A stretch of 64,000 bases of DNA from Whalleya microplaca (taxonomy: Eukaryota; Ascomycota; Sordariomycetes; Xylariales; Xylariaceae), in NCBI GenBank assembly GCA_022497155.1, contig MU385786.1, positions 98,561 through 162,560 on the forward strand, given 5' to 3'. The notes beneath the pieces were generated by a model, which was not told the origin of the DNA, ran no database searches, and saw only the letters and a program-made list of their open reading frames with translations. A program made the translations under genes and the position numbers. The stretch's first letter is position 1, and the number at the start of each line of letters is the position of its first letter. Of this stretch, positions 35,230 through 45,441 are shown piece by piece.

Positions 35230-36946
35230 CAGGCCCTTTGGGGTGGGAGAACAGACGAAGGGGTTGCTCATCTGTCATGCGTGGGGCGCTTGTGACGAGT
35301 ATATCGGCCCATATAGGAGACGGGCGGGTGCCGGTTCTCTGTCTTCGCCTTGAGCCCCAACATACCAAGCAGATGCAACTTGGTTGGATACTCGAAGAGA
35401 TCATGTGATACCTACTGCGGGTGTTAGAGGCTGATGGATGGGGAATCATTTGTCATCTATGCAGGTATATAAGTTTAGTATAGGGCTCAACATAGGGCTC
35501 TGCGAACAGCTTTAATGGGGAAGATCCCACTCTGTAGAGAAACATACAACATGAATGACCTAAATGAGTACGTCCTACTAGCTTACCTCAGTGGTGACAG
35601 TCGAGGTGTGAATATGGTCACTTTAAACCCATAGCACGCTTAGGCTTGGCTATTCTTCACAACTAATACATCAACTTTTCATAGTCGGTGACCTGTATCT
35701 GAATAAGGGTGACCCGTATTAGGCGGGAGGGTACAAGGTGCAGCAGGTTGGAAGATGTGGTATGTTGGAAGGCGCAACATTGGACCTAGGCTTATTATTG
35801 TAAATTGAAACTACCCCGATTAGGCAATAGCCGGAAGGAGCATTAGCCGGAGGTCCGAAATCTATGTCGGCAGGAGCTGCCGATATGAACTTCAATCCAA
35901 GGCCGAGCCCCGGAGCACGGGACCTGCTGTAGGAACTCCGATACAGGCCGATGCGGGGCATTGACAGTGCTGTATCGGCACCCGACTCCGACCTAATCGG
36001 CCCCACATCGGCACTGCCGGCCACTAAATTTGAAACCTATCAGCACCGGCAATGCTGTTGCGGGTGCCCAGATTTCTGACAGCATCCGAACTCAATGAAG
36101 ATTATCTACCTGAATTGAATCAAACAACCAAGCTGCACATATATGCAGTTTAGATGTTCCTGCACTTTTCCCAATCAACCTGTGCTCCTAGAAGCAAATC
36201 TTTTCTAGTGACTAGGCAATCTGAATTAAGAGCATCAACTAACGGACGTTGACTGCTGGGGAGTAGTCTTTAACAAACAGCGTCAACTGTATCTCTAACT
36301 TCTCAACTTAGGATCACTCTTCTGTCCAGCTTCTACTTTACTCATTCTTTGTTCGGTGCCTTGTCACCATTATCTTAACCTCAAGGTTTGCCTTTGTCTT
36401 CTACTTACTGCATGCTTACCTGTATAGCTAGCAGGACACCCAGTGGTAATCTCAGTCCTTGCAGATCTCGCACAGCAGACTGCAGGAATCCAAATTACGA
36501 CATCCGAATAACTGCACCCGAATTATCCCATCAGAATAACCCGCCTATATAATCCTACTCGAATAACTATATCCGGATTATCCTATCCATCCACTTCATC
36601 TATACCATCCTGTCCATCCATGCCGCCGCTACCATCCCATCCAAGTAATCCGTATAATCATGTCTGGAGTAGTCTTATCCGGATAAGCGTATCAGCTATG
36701 TAGTAATGGCCGAATAAGTAAAGCTACTGGTTATACGGCGTTAATACTAGTCATGTCACCCTAGTTATTACAGTGTAATTTTACTTCATGAAAATTTCCC
36801 TCATTGACTATGATAATAATAAAAAAACTTTTTTTCTTCCCTGCCAGAAAGATCTGGCCATATTCTATACTATACAATTAAAGCAAAAAGGGGGGCCAAG
36901 CCACCAAAACCACCAAAACCACCAAGACCGCCAAAACCGCCAAAGC
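35230..36946. other. 1.7-kb gene-free region
   Basis: TMA20 3' flank, then a GC-richer island at 35720-36060 rich in gccgat/atcggc motifs, then a stretch of ATCCGAATAA-like motifs (36480-36740). The 101-codon minus frame at 35719-36024 is not protein-like. Both unusual stretches may be transposon relics. Confidence 0.5.
36480..36740. repeat. Degenerate repeats of ATCCGAATAA / TTATCCGGAT type
   Basis: Variants of ccgaataact, cgaattatccc, cagaataaccc, tcgaataacta, ccggattatcc and atccggataag recur at roughly 15-30 bp intervals on both strands. The stretch also has a catcc-rich segment at about 36585-36640. It looks like clustered subterminal repeats of a DNA transposon or a decayed minisatellite. 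Confidence 0.4.
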
Positions 36947-38993
36947 CTACGGGATCGTGAAGATCTCGTCGTCCTCTGCTCCCCAGGGGCTGGTGATGGC
37001 GCGGGCGAGGCCCGCAACGGTGACCAGATGGTAGAAATCTGGGTGCAGCAGGGGCAGGGACTCCATCAGGAAGACGTGGTAGAGGCACCGGTACGCCAGC
37101 ACCCCGAACACCGTCTCCGGGAATGGCTTGGCGCCATCGGGAAGCTGGCGGTACAGGAAGTAGGATTCCTGTATCTGCTGCAGGAGAGCCTCCTGCGTGC
37201 CGGGGGGGCCGGGGTTGTAGATGTCGGACTTCTGCTGCAGCTTGGCGCAATGGTTCTTCATGTAGTTCTTCATCGCGTCCCGGAGCCAGCCAACAGCCTG
37301 CCCCTGCTGGGCGAGGAGCAGGGCCTGCACGTAGTGGGTGGTGCCGTAAGCACCCTCACCGACGCTGAAGTTGGCGGTGCCGTAGATGCCGAAGAGCAAG
37401 ATGATCCAGGCCGGGAGGGAGTTCATGATGTTGGTATCGGCCAAGTTGACGGTGTTGTGGTGGATGAAGACGTGTCCGTCGATGGTTACCCCCACGAACA
37501 TCTGGTACAGGACAGGGCAAGCTCTGAGGAGGCTCAGGTGGGCCTTGATGCTGGTGCCGTCAATAACAATAGTCACGGTGACTCTGTAAAATAGCAGGTT
37601 AGTATAGTTACTAAAGGCAAAAAGGGGGGAAGAAAGTCTCTTACCCATTATACACATAGTCGGCGGGAACATCGTAGTGGAAGTATCCTGCGTTGATAGC
37701 CATGAAATCCTTTTCTTCCAGGTTGACAAGTGCATCGAGGAACGGATCGTTCTGCGGCACAGCGGCATTGGCGGCGGGCTCAGGGGCATCCACCACAGTC
37801 GAGGCATCGGAAGCAACGTCAGAAATAGCATCCTCAGCATCCTCAGCGTTGGCGTGCTCAGCAGCGGCCACAGCATTTGCTTGGGCCCCGGCGATGGCTT
37901 CAGCGTTGGCATCGTCGTAGATAATGATTTCAGCAACGTCGACGTTCTGGATGGCAAACTCATCAGCAGCACCGATCTCAATGACATCCTCAGCGATATT
38001 CTCGTCGTTGGCAATGATCACGACGGGGGGTTCGTTCTCCTGGTTCTCCTCAGCGACGGGGGGTTCATTCTCCTCGTTCTCCTCAGCGACGGGGGGTTCA
38101 TTCTCCTCGTTCTCCTCAGCAGCAGGGCCGTTCTCATCGTCGTCCTCGGCAGAGAGGTCGTTCTCATCGTCATCTTCAGCAGGGATGTCTTTCTTATCAT
38201 CGTTCTCAGCAAGTGTTCCGTCTTCAACGGAATCGAGATCGGAGCCGGACGAAACGCCATTGATTTGGGCGCTGGTGGAGACACTGGCAACAGGGTCGGC
38301 GATAGTGGTTACAGTACCAGAGTTGCTTGCAGACATATCACTCTCTAGGATACCCCACAAGAGGGCAGGTCCAGCCAGAGTCTGGCGAGAGGCTGTTGAA
38401 GTTGACAGTTGTTAGCAAAGAATGATAATCGCTATCGACTACCTCAGGCAGACTTCTTATCGCCGATCGATGTAGAAGGGGCTAGTGGGAGATTGGGCAA
38501 GGATACTGGAGCTGGGAGATGATGTAATGACTGTGATATTATGTCTCTATCCCACCAAGATCGACTATCATTTCAGAGCAAAGTTGTTCAAGGATACAGG
38601 TATGTATGGTAGGGGAACTCTTGAGGGGAAAGGGGCCTGAGACAATATCTTGACACAAGCTTGCTACTTCCTGAGAAGAGATATGTCTAGAAGATATGAC
38701 GTTGGTGGTCAATGACCGGTCCAAAACATAGCATATCAATACGCTCAGCGTTAAAGTATCGTGATGTGTAAGAGAACGTTGAGCAGCACGACAATAGGAG
38801 TCAGGAAGAACACAATGAAAGTCTCGCCGGTGTATTGATCAGTGTTAATGTTTGAGAAGGGGATTGAGGGTATGTATCAAGTCGCAACCACAGTCAAGGT
38901 GAAACTCATGATATTAATCACACCAAAGATGTATCAAATGCATCATGATGGTCATAGATGGGAAAATTACTTACCGTTCAGGTAGTCAGACAT
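36947..38993 (-). CDS. Acidic repeat protein, possible BTB-like C-terminal domain (3 exons, ~467 aa)
   Basis: Uncharacterised. Minus-strand exons are 38993-38975, 38392-37645 and 37583-36947. The last intron (37584-37644, 61 bp: GTAAGA, actaac branch, TACAG) is secure. The first (38393-38974, 582 bp) is inferred from GTAAGT, a ctaac branch, CAACAG, matching phase 1, and a TATAAATA 174 bp upstream. If it is wrong, the start is ATG 38336 (442 aa). The N-terminal half is Ser/Thr-rich, then strongly acidic, with near-identical ENEENEPPVAE repeats and AEDDDEN repeats, then an Ala/Asn/Asp-rich segment (ANAEAIAGAQANAVAAAEHANAEDAED). The C-terminal ~220 residues look globular: VTVTIVIDGTSIKAHLSLLRACPVLYQMF resembles the opening of a BTB/POZ fold, followed by FGIYGTANFSVGEGAYGTTHYVQALLLAQ. 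No function can be assigned. Confidence 0.72.
38017..38127. repeat. 33-bp coding tandem repeat (about 3 copies)
   Basis: Inside exon 2 of the acidic protein. On the plus strand the unit contains gacggggggttc and ctcctcgttctcct; copies begin near 38020, 38053 and 38086 with one or two differences. It encodes the EENEENEPPVA repeat, and copy number could vary by slippage without changing frame. Confidence 0.85.
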
Positions 38994-39166
38994 TGTTAGA
39001 TAGGTATTTCTGAAGATTGCTGAAGTTGAGGATTTACTTGAAGGTTGGTGATGTGGCCACGTTGCTGTTGTGATATCTGAAAGATCAGAGGAAGCGGAAG
39101 ACTCTTGGAGCTGTGGTTGTGGAACGAAAGACGAAGGGAAAAGGTCAAGAGGAGGGGACGGCCTAG

Positions 39167-39174
39167 GTATTTAT
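39167..39174 (-). promoter_or_regulatory. TATA box of the acidic-protein gene
   Basis: TATAAATA on the minus strand, 174 bp upstream of ATG 38993. The position supports the upstream first exon over the internal ATG at 38336. Confidence 0.5.
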
Positions 39175-39479
39175 AGCTGTTCTCGGTCGGATGTCAGGAG
39201 AGGTGATTGTATCCCAGCTGTACAATTACGAAGGAAAGCAGCAGTGGACTTAATGAAAGACAAAAATTGACCACGTTTCGGTGAACGGTACTCGCTCACT
39301 AGAGAATTGTATCAAGTGAATGTCTTGGTTATATTAGAAACTTGGTGGACTACTGGCAAGGTTGATATACTTGTTTCTCTGGCTTGGGAGTACTTGACTG
39401 TCTCCAAGGAGTCCCTAAACCCAGTAGAGCATAAACGTTGACGTTAATTCAAGAATTTATTACCAATTGGGGAGATCTA

Positions 39480-39504
39480 GATAATAATAATAATAATAAT
39501 AATA
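39480..39504. repeat. (ATA)n trinucleotide microsatellite
   Basis: About eight uninterrupted ATA/AAT units in non-coding sequence. Confidence 0.9.
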
Positions 39505-40221
39505 GATAAATTGGAATTTATCGCCATTTACCTTGGGAGAAGGAGCAAGTTAATCTGTTCAACGGAAAAATTCCCCCATTATTAGCAAGATCGATGAGGA
39601 GGATTTCACTTTCTAGGTCGCTCTATCTAGCTGTAGATCATATTAAAGACAATACGGTTAGAATACTTTGCCTAAGGCCTAGCAAAGCTATGTACATATA
39701 TATCTGAATTTTAGGCTAGCTCTTCAAGGAGGATGTTGGTTGAATAATTATATTGGTAGCACTGGACTGGATCAAACAATCCTGCCAAATATTTCAATGC
39801 CATATGGGTTGGGACACATTCGGGATACAGGGCGGTAAAAGGGGGACGGCGCTAGTCGAAAGAGGAGGACTTAATACATTCATGGTGCACTGCACTTGCT
39901 GCAGCATTTAGAACACGCCAGTATCTGGCTTACAGAATGCTCGCTGGGGCTTGACACATTAGGGAAATCCCCTAGAGTTACTTTTTTACGATAACGAGCT
40001 GGGAACTTCCCTTAACTAGCCGCTAGGTGGATATATCATTAAGTTACCGCATAGGTAAAGCGTCTACGGACAGGAGTTAGTAGATAGGTATCTGGTACTG
40101 TTACTGGGTGGCAGACTAGTACGTGCAAATAAAGTAAAAATCCTAGCCTAGCACGCCTATGTGCCCCAAGGGAGGCTCGTGTGGATAGCCGATACGCGGC
40201 GGTCTCCCGGCGTTAAATATT

Positions 40222-40250
<29 letters not shown>
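40222..40250. repeat. (ACA)n trinucleotide microsatellite
   Basis: Nearly ten ACA/CAA units grading into aataataaca; non-coding. Confidence 0.9.
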
Positions 40251-40253
<3 letters not shown>

Positions 40254-40692
40254 AATAACAATGATATACGGGACTGCGCTACATATAGCAAACATGTTTA
40301 GCATTTAGTGGCATTAAATGGATAGCTCGCCTTCCTCGTATACAAGGGGCGTATGTTTTTATCTATGAAAGTAGGCTATTATATGAGTTGGAATAGACGC
40401 AGGTTATGAGCACCATAGTAGTTATCATTAGGGAAGCATCATCACCAGAGTTTAAAGGAGGGAGAACCTCTTATATATATGCCACAGCTTGTGGGGGGTC
40501 CCAGCCACCTGAATTATCACAGCCACATATTCCTGTAGTTCGACAATGTATCCAATATTTGTGAGTCTTTCTCGTTATCCTGCCAAACTTATAAAAGCCG
40601 GCAAAAGCTAGAACTTTCCAACCCAAGTATGTCTATGGCAGTTGTGTGCTACCTATGAGGATTTCGATGTATATCATTTGTTACCTTAGTAA

Positions 40693-40711
40693 GGTTGGTT
40701 GGTTGGTTGGT
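40693..40711. repeat. (GGTT)n tetranucleotide repeat
   Basis: Four to five GGTT units just before a ccccgggggg G/C run in otherwise AT-leaning sequence. Confidence 0.8.
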
Positions 40712-43700
40712 ATATTTAACCCCCGGGGGGCGAGGAGTGAAGTTCCCTAGGCCTCCCTAGGGGCATGCGGCGTGTGAGGCTATGTAGCCTATCCGTTCTA
40801 AATACACTGATATCTTACAATTCTAACCCGAGGGCATATATAAAAGCCAAACCGTTACCGTTCGCCCCGGCTGTTGGGCTCGTGTCCGGCGCTGAGTGAG
40901 AGTAGTTGGTCCCCTTACGAGGGAGCTAGAGTCCAGATATAAAAGAAATATGAAGGAAAGAAAACCACCGTAGAAACAGCAAGTCTACTTACCGTTGTCC
41001 CGTTAGTGTCCGCCCTATTGTAGGCATAAATCGAGGCGTGAGCCGAGTGTTTTCGCTGAGAGAGAGAGAAAAAAGAAATGATAGTAATAATACAGAGTAG
41101 AATACGGCGCCGGACCCGGTAGGGGACCTATTGGGTTGCCACTCAGGTCTCCTTCTAGTGTCTGCCGGTCCTGCTACCAGCTAAAGGGTGCCTCTAGGGG
41201 CGCCGTTCGCGGGTGGCGAGGAGCTGGCACATTTAAAAGCGCTGCTGTGTTTTGCTGGGAAAGTACATTGATAACCACTACCATGCCATGTAGATTGAGA
41301 CGCCATTGTGAGGTATAGTATATAAGTTTTATTTCTCAAGGTCACCATTAAAGTGCTAGGATCTATAGGTGTCTCTGCCAATAGCTAGACTTCACCCAAA
41401 TCTTAGCCATCCATAAAATCTATGGTCCACTTGCAACACCAAGGGAAGGCATCATGTATGTATTTACAGAATATTTAGGAAGGTTGATACTTGCTTTACT
41501 TGCGGTGTGGAACTGCTGAAAAGTTTTCCAAAATGCAAGGTATATTTTGTTACGAGGAAGTAGCCGCTTGATATGCGGAGCAATACACTGACGAATACTG
41601 CGGCTCGGCGCATGATGCCTCAAATATGGTAGTGTCACCCCTTTAGACTCGTATGTACTCTATCTCACCTTCCATATTGTATTACCACTGTGCTTGGTGA
41701 CAGGATAAAGAATAAAAAGGGCCAACTACAATGGCTAGATAGGTATTGGGAACAATACAGATGTCTGGTATAGCAGATCAGCTAGCAGTATAGAAACGAC
41801 ATCTACCCATTCCAGCTTAGTGCAAGTGGTTACTAGACATCATGATTAGAAGCAGATCACGTGTGACATATGTATGTCTGATATGATTATTGCCTTCAAA
41901 CCAGACAACTGAGAAAAGCCATCTTGGATATATTGTCAATGAAATGCTCCCCCATGTGGCATCAAAGGAACACTTTGGTTTATTAAGGTGCATTTTTGAA
42001 AAGGGATTATGAATTAAACAACACTGGTGGTACAGGCCAGAAAGCCTGGGAGTGCTACTACTTGTATGATCTCACGATAGCTGTCAACAACAAAATACAG
42101 TCGAACAACATTTCAGGCCTACCAGCTGATATTCCGGGTGTCCTCCGTGAAATGTAAATACTTTCCTAATTCAATTTGAACTAGAACCGAGAAATATAGT
42201 CGTCGTGTCACGCATTAGCCCAGAACATGCTTGTGCCCACACTGGCAAGCATGGTCAATATATGCGTGCTAAAGAATGATGTCGTCAATGAAGTCATTAC
42301 ATCGGTTGTACCTTCAGATGGAAAAACAAAGAGAAGCTTCAATCACAGAAGATCAAAGTCATCTCTGTACAGAAGGCTAAAATAGACGAGCACAATCAAT
42401 AGCTAAAGTGACCAAGGGAAACAAGGACTGACCATCAGAAGCTGCAGTTGAGGGTTACCTGCCACTGCTTGAGTAGCTCTACACCTTATGGGCTGGTGTA
42501 GGGTTGGAGCGGGTCAAAATTTGCCAACTACCATGCTCAACTGTTGTTGATGTTACCAAATGCCTAACTACCAGCCAGGACGGGAATTTATGCTCAAAAC
42601 ATCAAAACGATGAGGAGGTCTACTAAAATTTCTAATTCTCAGCATGCGGTGAGCAATGGTTTCCTTAAAATTATGGATATTTCCAAGATTAAGCAGCATA
42701 GGTAGCTGTTGACCAAGTATCTACCTAGGAAATACACAGGCAGACCACATGCTTGAGCAGTCAAGTCTCGAAACATTCCAAGCTTTCAGGCGACTAGAGG
42801 ACGCATACTCTCTTAGAACTTCTACAAGAAATACAAATATGTATGTCTCACAGTTACCGTTGTGAGTACTATGGATACTTGCTGATTTAAGCCACTACAG
42901 GAAGATTGCTGGCATGGCACGCGGAAGACAACAAACCCCATCGCGATATAATATTACCAAGATCCCATTCGTTACCGAGCCATGCGACATGATCAAGCCA
43001 ACTGCAGACCAACCCGAAAGCATTCCCATCGACTATTAAGACAATGCCTCCAACTTGTCCATTTGAGAGGATCTATAGAGCTAGCGGGTCATTGAGTGGC
43101 AAATAATATCGCACCTGGAGATCTCTCCATTCACATATACCGGAAGTCGAGTTATATGCATTGGATTGAACTACCATATAGTATTGAACGATCTTCCTCG
43201 GAAATTTGGAGAGATTTGTCAACCAAGTTAGTCATTGTTCTAGACCGTTGCTGATCCTTTTATTCTCAGGACGCTCTTCAAGATCATCTATTCCAATATT
43301 TCAACAAAGCACAAGCGAGACGAAGTTACAGAACGGAAATCAAACGAACGAGAAGGTGGAAGGGAGATCTACAAGTGTCTTAGCGATGGGCGACTGTCTT
43401 GGAGGAAATAGATTACCCGCAGACAGAAGAATGCTGGAATAGGTCGATGCGAACAAGCTAAGTATGATACTCTCCTCTGGCAATTTTCTCTCGGAATCTA
43501 CTAAGCTCGATTAATCGCGGCATGGAAAACATTGAAGCCACCTGGTCATTACAGGAGCAGCTGCAGCTATCTATCGTCATCTACATGGACACGAGGACGC
43601 CACTATCGTACGCGTGTAGCAAGTTTGGTGTTTTCACAAATGCTGGATGCACAACACGAAGACCACTCGGCTCTGGAGCTTCCTAGTTCAAAATCTTGAA

Positions 43701-44395
43701 CTACCTATGAGGGTTGCTCCAACCCAAGGCGTTATCTCAGTCAAGTACCTTATCTTTTGCTCGTCCATGTCTTCGCAAAATACTCTAACACGTTAAATTT
43801 GACAGTAGGACCAGCTCGTCCCATCGAAAAGTTTCAAGACGGTAGTAAGCACGATTTCTGCAACGAGACGAAATTTGGATGACTCCGGATCCGTCTAGAC
43901 GTCAACGGCCTCGGAAAGTCGGGTGTCTTAGGTATTCAAGCCAGATCCTTTGTCTGTTTTCCAACAATTAGCGGGGATATCCGAAACATATCCACGATAA
44001 ATCGAATTATTTCTAGCACCTGCGGAAATAGAATGGTTCGTCGAATTGTTGGAGTACTTTACGAGTAAATAAAACCGACCGGGAAGCTGTTCGGATAGGA
44101 GGGATTCCTATAGATAAAAGAATACCAGCGGGATGCTCTAGAATTTCGTAAGATACACTGCCAGAAACTTACCAAACAAAGAGATGTGGCTGACTTTGAT
44201 CCAACTGCCTATAGCTGCGTTTAAGGCAACCGAAGGCTACTAGTCAGCACCTCAGTATAAGAGGATATCCCACATTCAGGCTCTCCGACCCCGGAATATC
44301 TTCAAGGACTCGGTGAGGCACCAAGATACTAGAACGGATGCCACATATTAATAAAGATTACTTAGGAAGAGTACTTGGACCGGGTTAGGAAAACG

Positions 44396-45441
44396 ATGGC
44401 ACCTAAGCGCAATTCAAGCAGTCGAAAGCGTCGACGAGACAGCTTTCTCGCTCAAGACGAGAAGTATGCTTCTTGCGATATACGCAAGTCCCCTGTTGAA
44501 CGAGCGCTAACATGTTCTATCCAGTCTCCTGGAGACAGGCTATCTCTCAGATTTCGTAGTTCAGTGTGAAAGTCAGGCCTGGAAAGTACACCGACTCATA
44601 TTGGCTAGCCGTTGCGTCTGGTTTAAGAAAGCCTTAAATGGTAGATTTAAGGTATGTGGACTTTCTTGGAGTATAACAGGCATACTATCGACTAATTCGT
44701 CATCCTAGGAGTCTACAGACGGTATTATCGAGATCCAAAATTTCGGGCCGGACAGGGTGGGCCAGATCCTCAAATACATATACACAGGAGGTGAGCTCGA
44801 AGAGATCATCACTTCTCAAAGGTTCTTGGCTGAGATATAGAAAAGTATTTCCCTTTGTCAGCCGCATCACCCCCGACCGTTTCCGAGCCCCTGTCGATCT
44901 CTATGAAGTTGGCGATTACTTCCTCCTACCCGAAATTCGAGACCACGCTTTATCCCGTCTCCGGAAGGCCCTGAGTCAAGCAGCGAGAATTCTACAGTAT
45001 AGGATGCGACTAGCTATACCCCACGATGCGACTACAATTTCGGAAAGCACAGGTGATGGCGTAGATACTGAGCTTTGCCGGCAATTTTGCGAGATAGTCG
45101 AATACGTGTATGGACATGGAATCCTGTCAGAAGTCAAGGAATTGCGAGAAGCGCTTACGGGATTTTACTTGAAGACAGAACTATGGTTCGTGAATGGTCA
45201 AGACGAAGCCATAAACGACTTAGCTAGTGTCCCTCAGTTTGCTATGGAGATATTCAGAGCAAGGGGTAGGGCGGGTATAGATCTCTCGGGGGCAAGATAC
45301 CCACAGTTCTGCTCCTATTGTGACATCGATATGTTATCAGATAATACCAAATCGCCCCTTGGGAAACTGCAGTTGAGAGAAGGTTTAGAACCGGATCACG
45401 AGCTAATGCTCAATGCTTGTTGCCAGTCGTGCTTAGACTAA
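44396..45441 (+). CDS. BTB/POZ domain protein (4 exons, ~295 aa)
   Basis: BTB proteins dimerise and often recruit cullin-3 ligases or act as nuclear adaptors. Exons are 44396-44463, 44525-44651, 44709-44821 and 44862-45441, summing to 296 codons. Introns 1 (61 bp, GTATGC..gctaac..CCAG) and 2 (57 bp, GTATGT..CCTAG) are well supported. Intron 3 (44822-44861) is only 40 bp with a weak GTTCTT donor; it was chosen because the frame otherwise meets a TAG and the phase fits. The N-terminus is basic (MAPKRNSSSRKRRRD, possible nuclear signal). The BTB core reads LLETGYLSDFVVQCESQAWKVHRLILASRCVWFKKALNGRFKES, then VGQILKYIYTGG and VDLYEVGDYFLLPEIRDHAL. The C-terminal part is unassigned but contains FCSYCD and NACCQSCLD cysteine pairs that could form a metal site. 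A MITE lies about 175 bp downstream. Confidence 0.8.

Larger units (their letters stand above)
38994..44395. other. 5.4-kb gene-poor region with microsatellites
   Basis: No gene supported. Microsatellites are at 39480-39504, 40222-40250 and 40693-40711. Frames at 41136-41638 and 43206-43442 are short and unlike proteins. Parts of 42.6-44.3 kb have a base composition closer to coding DNA (for example gacgtcaacggcctcggaaa near 43900) but every frame is broken. These could be a decayed gene I cannot identify. Confidence 0.45.

Noticed and set aside
36788..37594. 268-codon plus-strand frame
   Set aside because: Antisense shadow of the last exon of the acidic protein; Gly/Val/Glu-biased with no family features.
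37677..38348. 223-codon plus-strand frame rich in Val/Leu/Ser
   Set aside because: Antisense to the acidic repeats (Glu/Asn codons read backwards as Leu/Phe/Val); no start context or splice sites.
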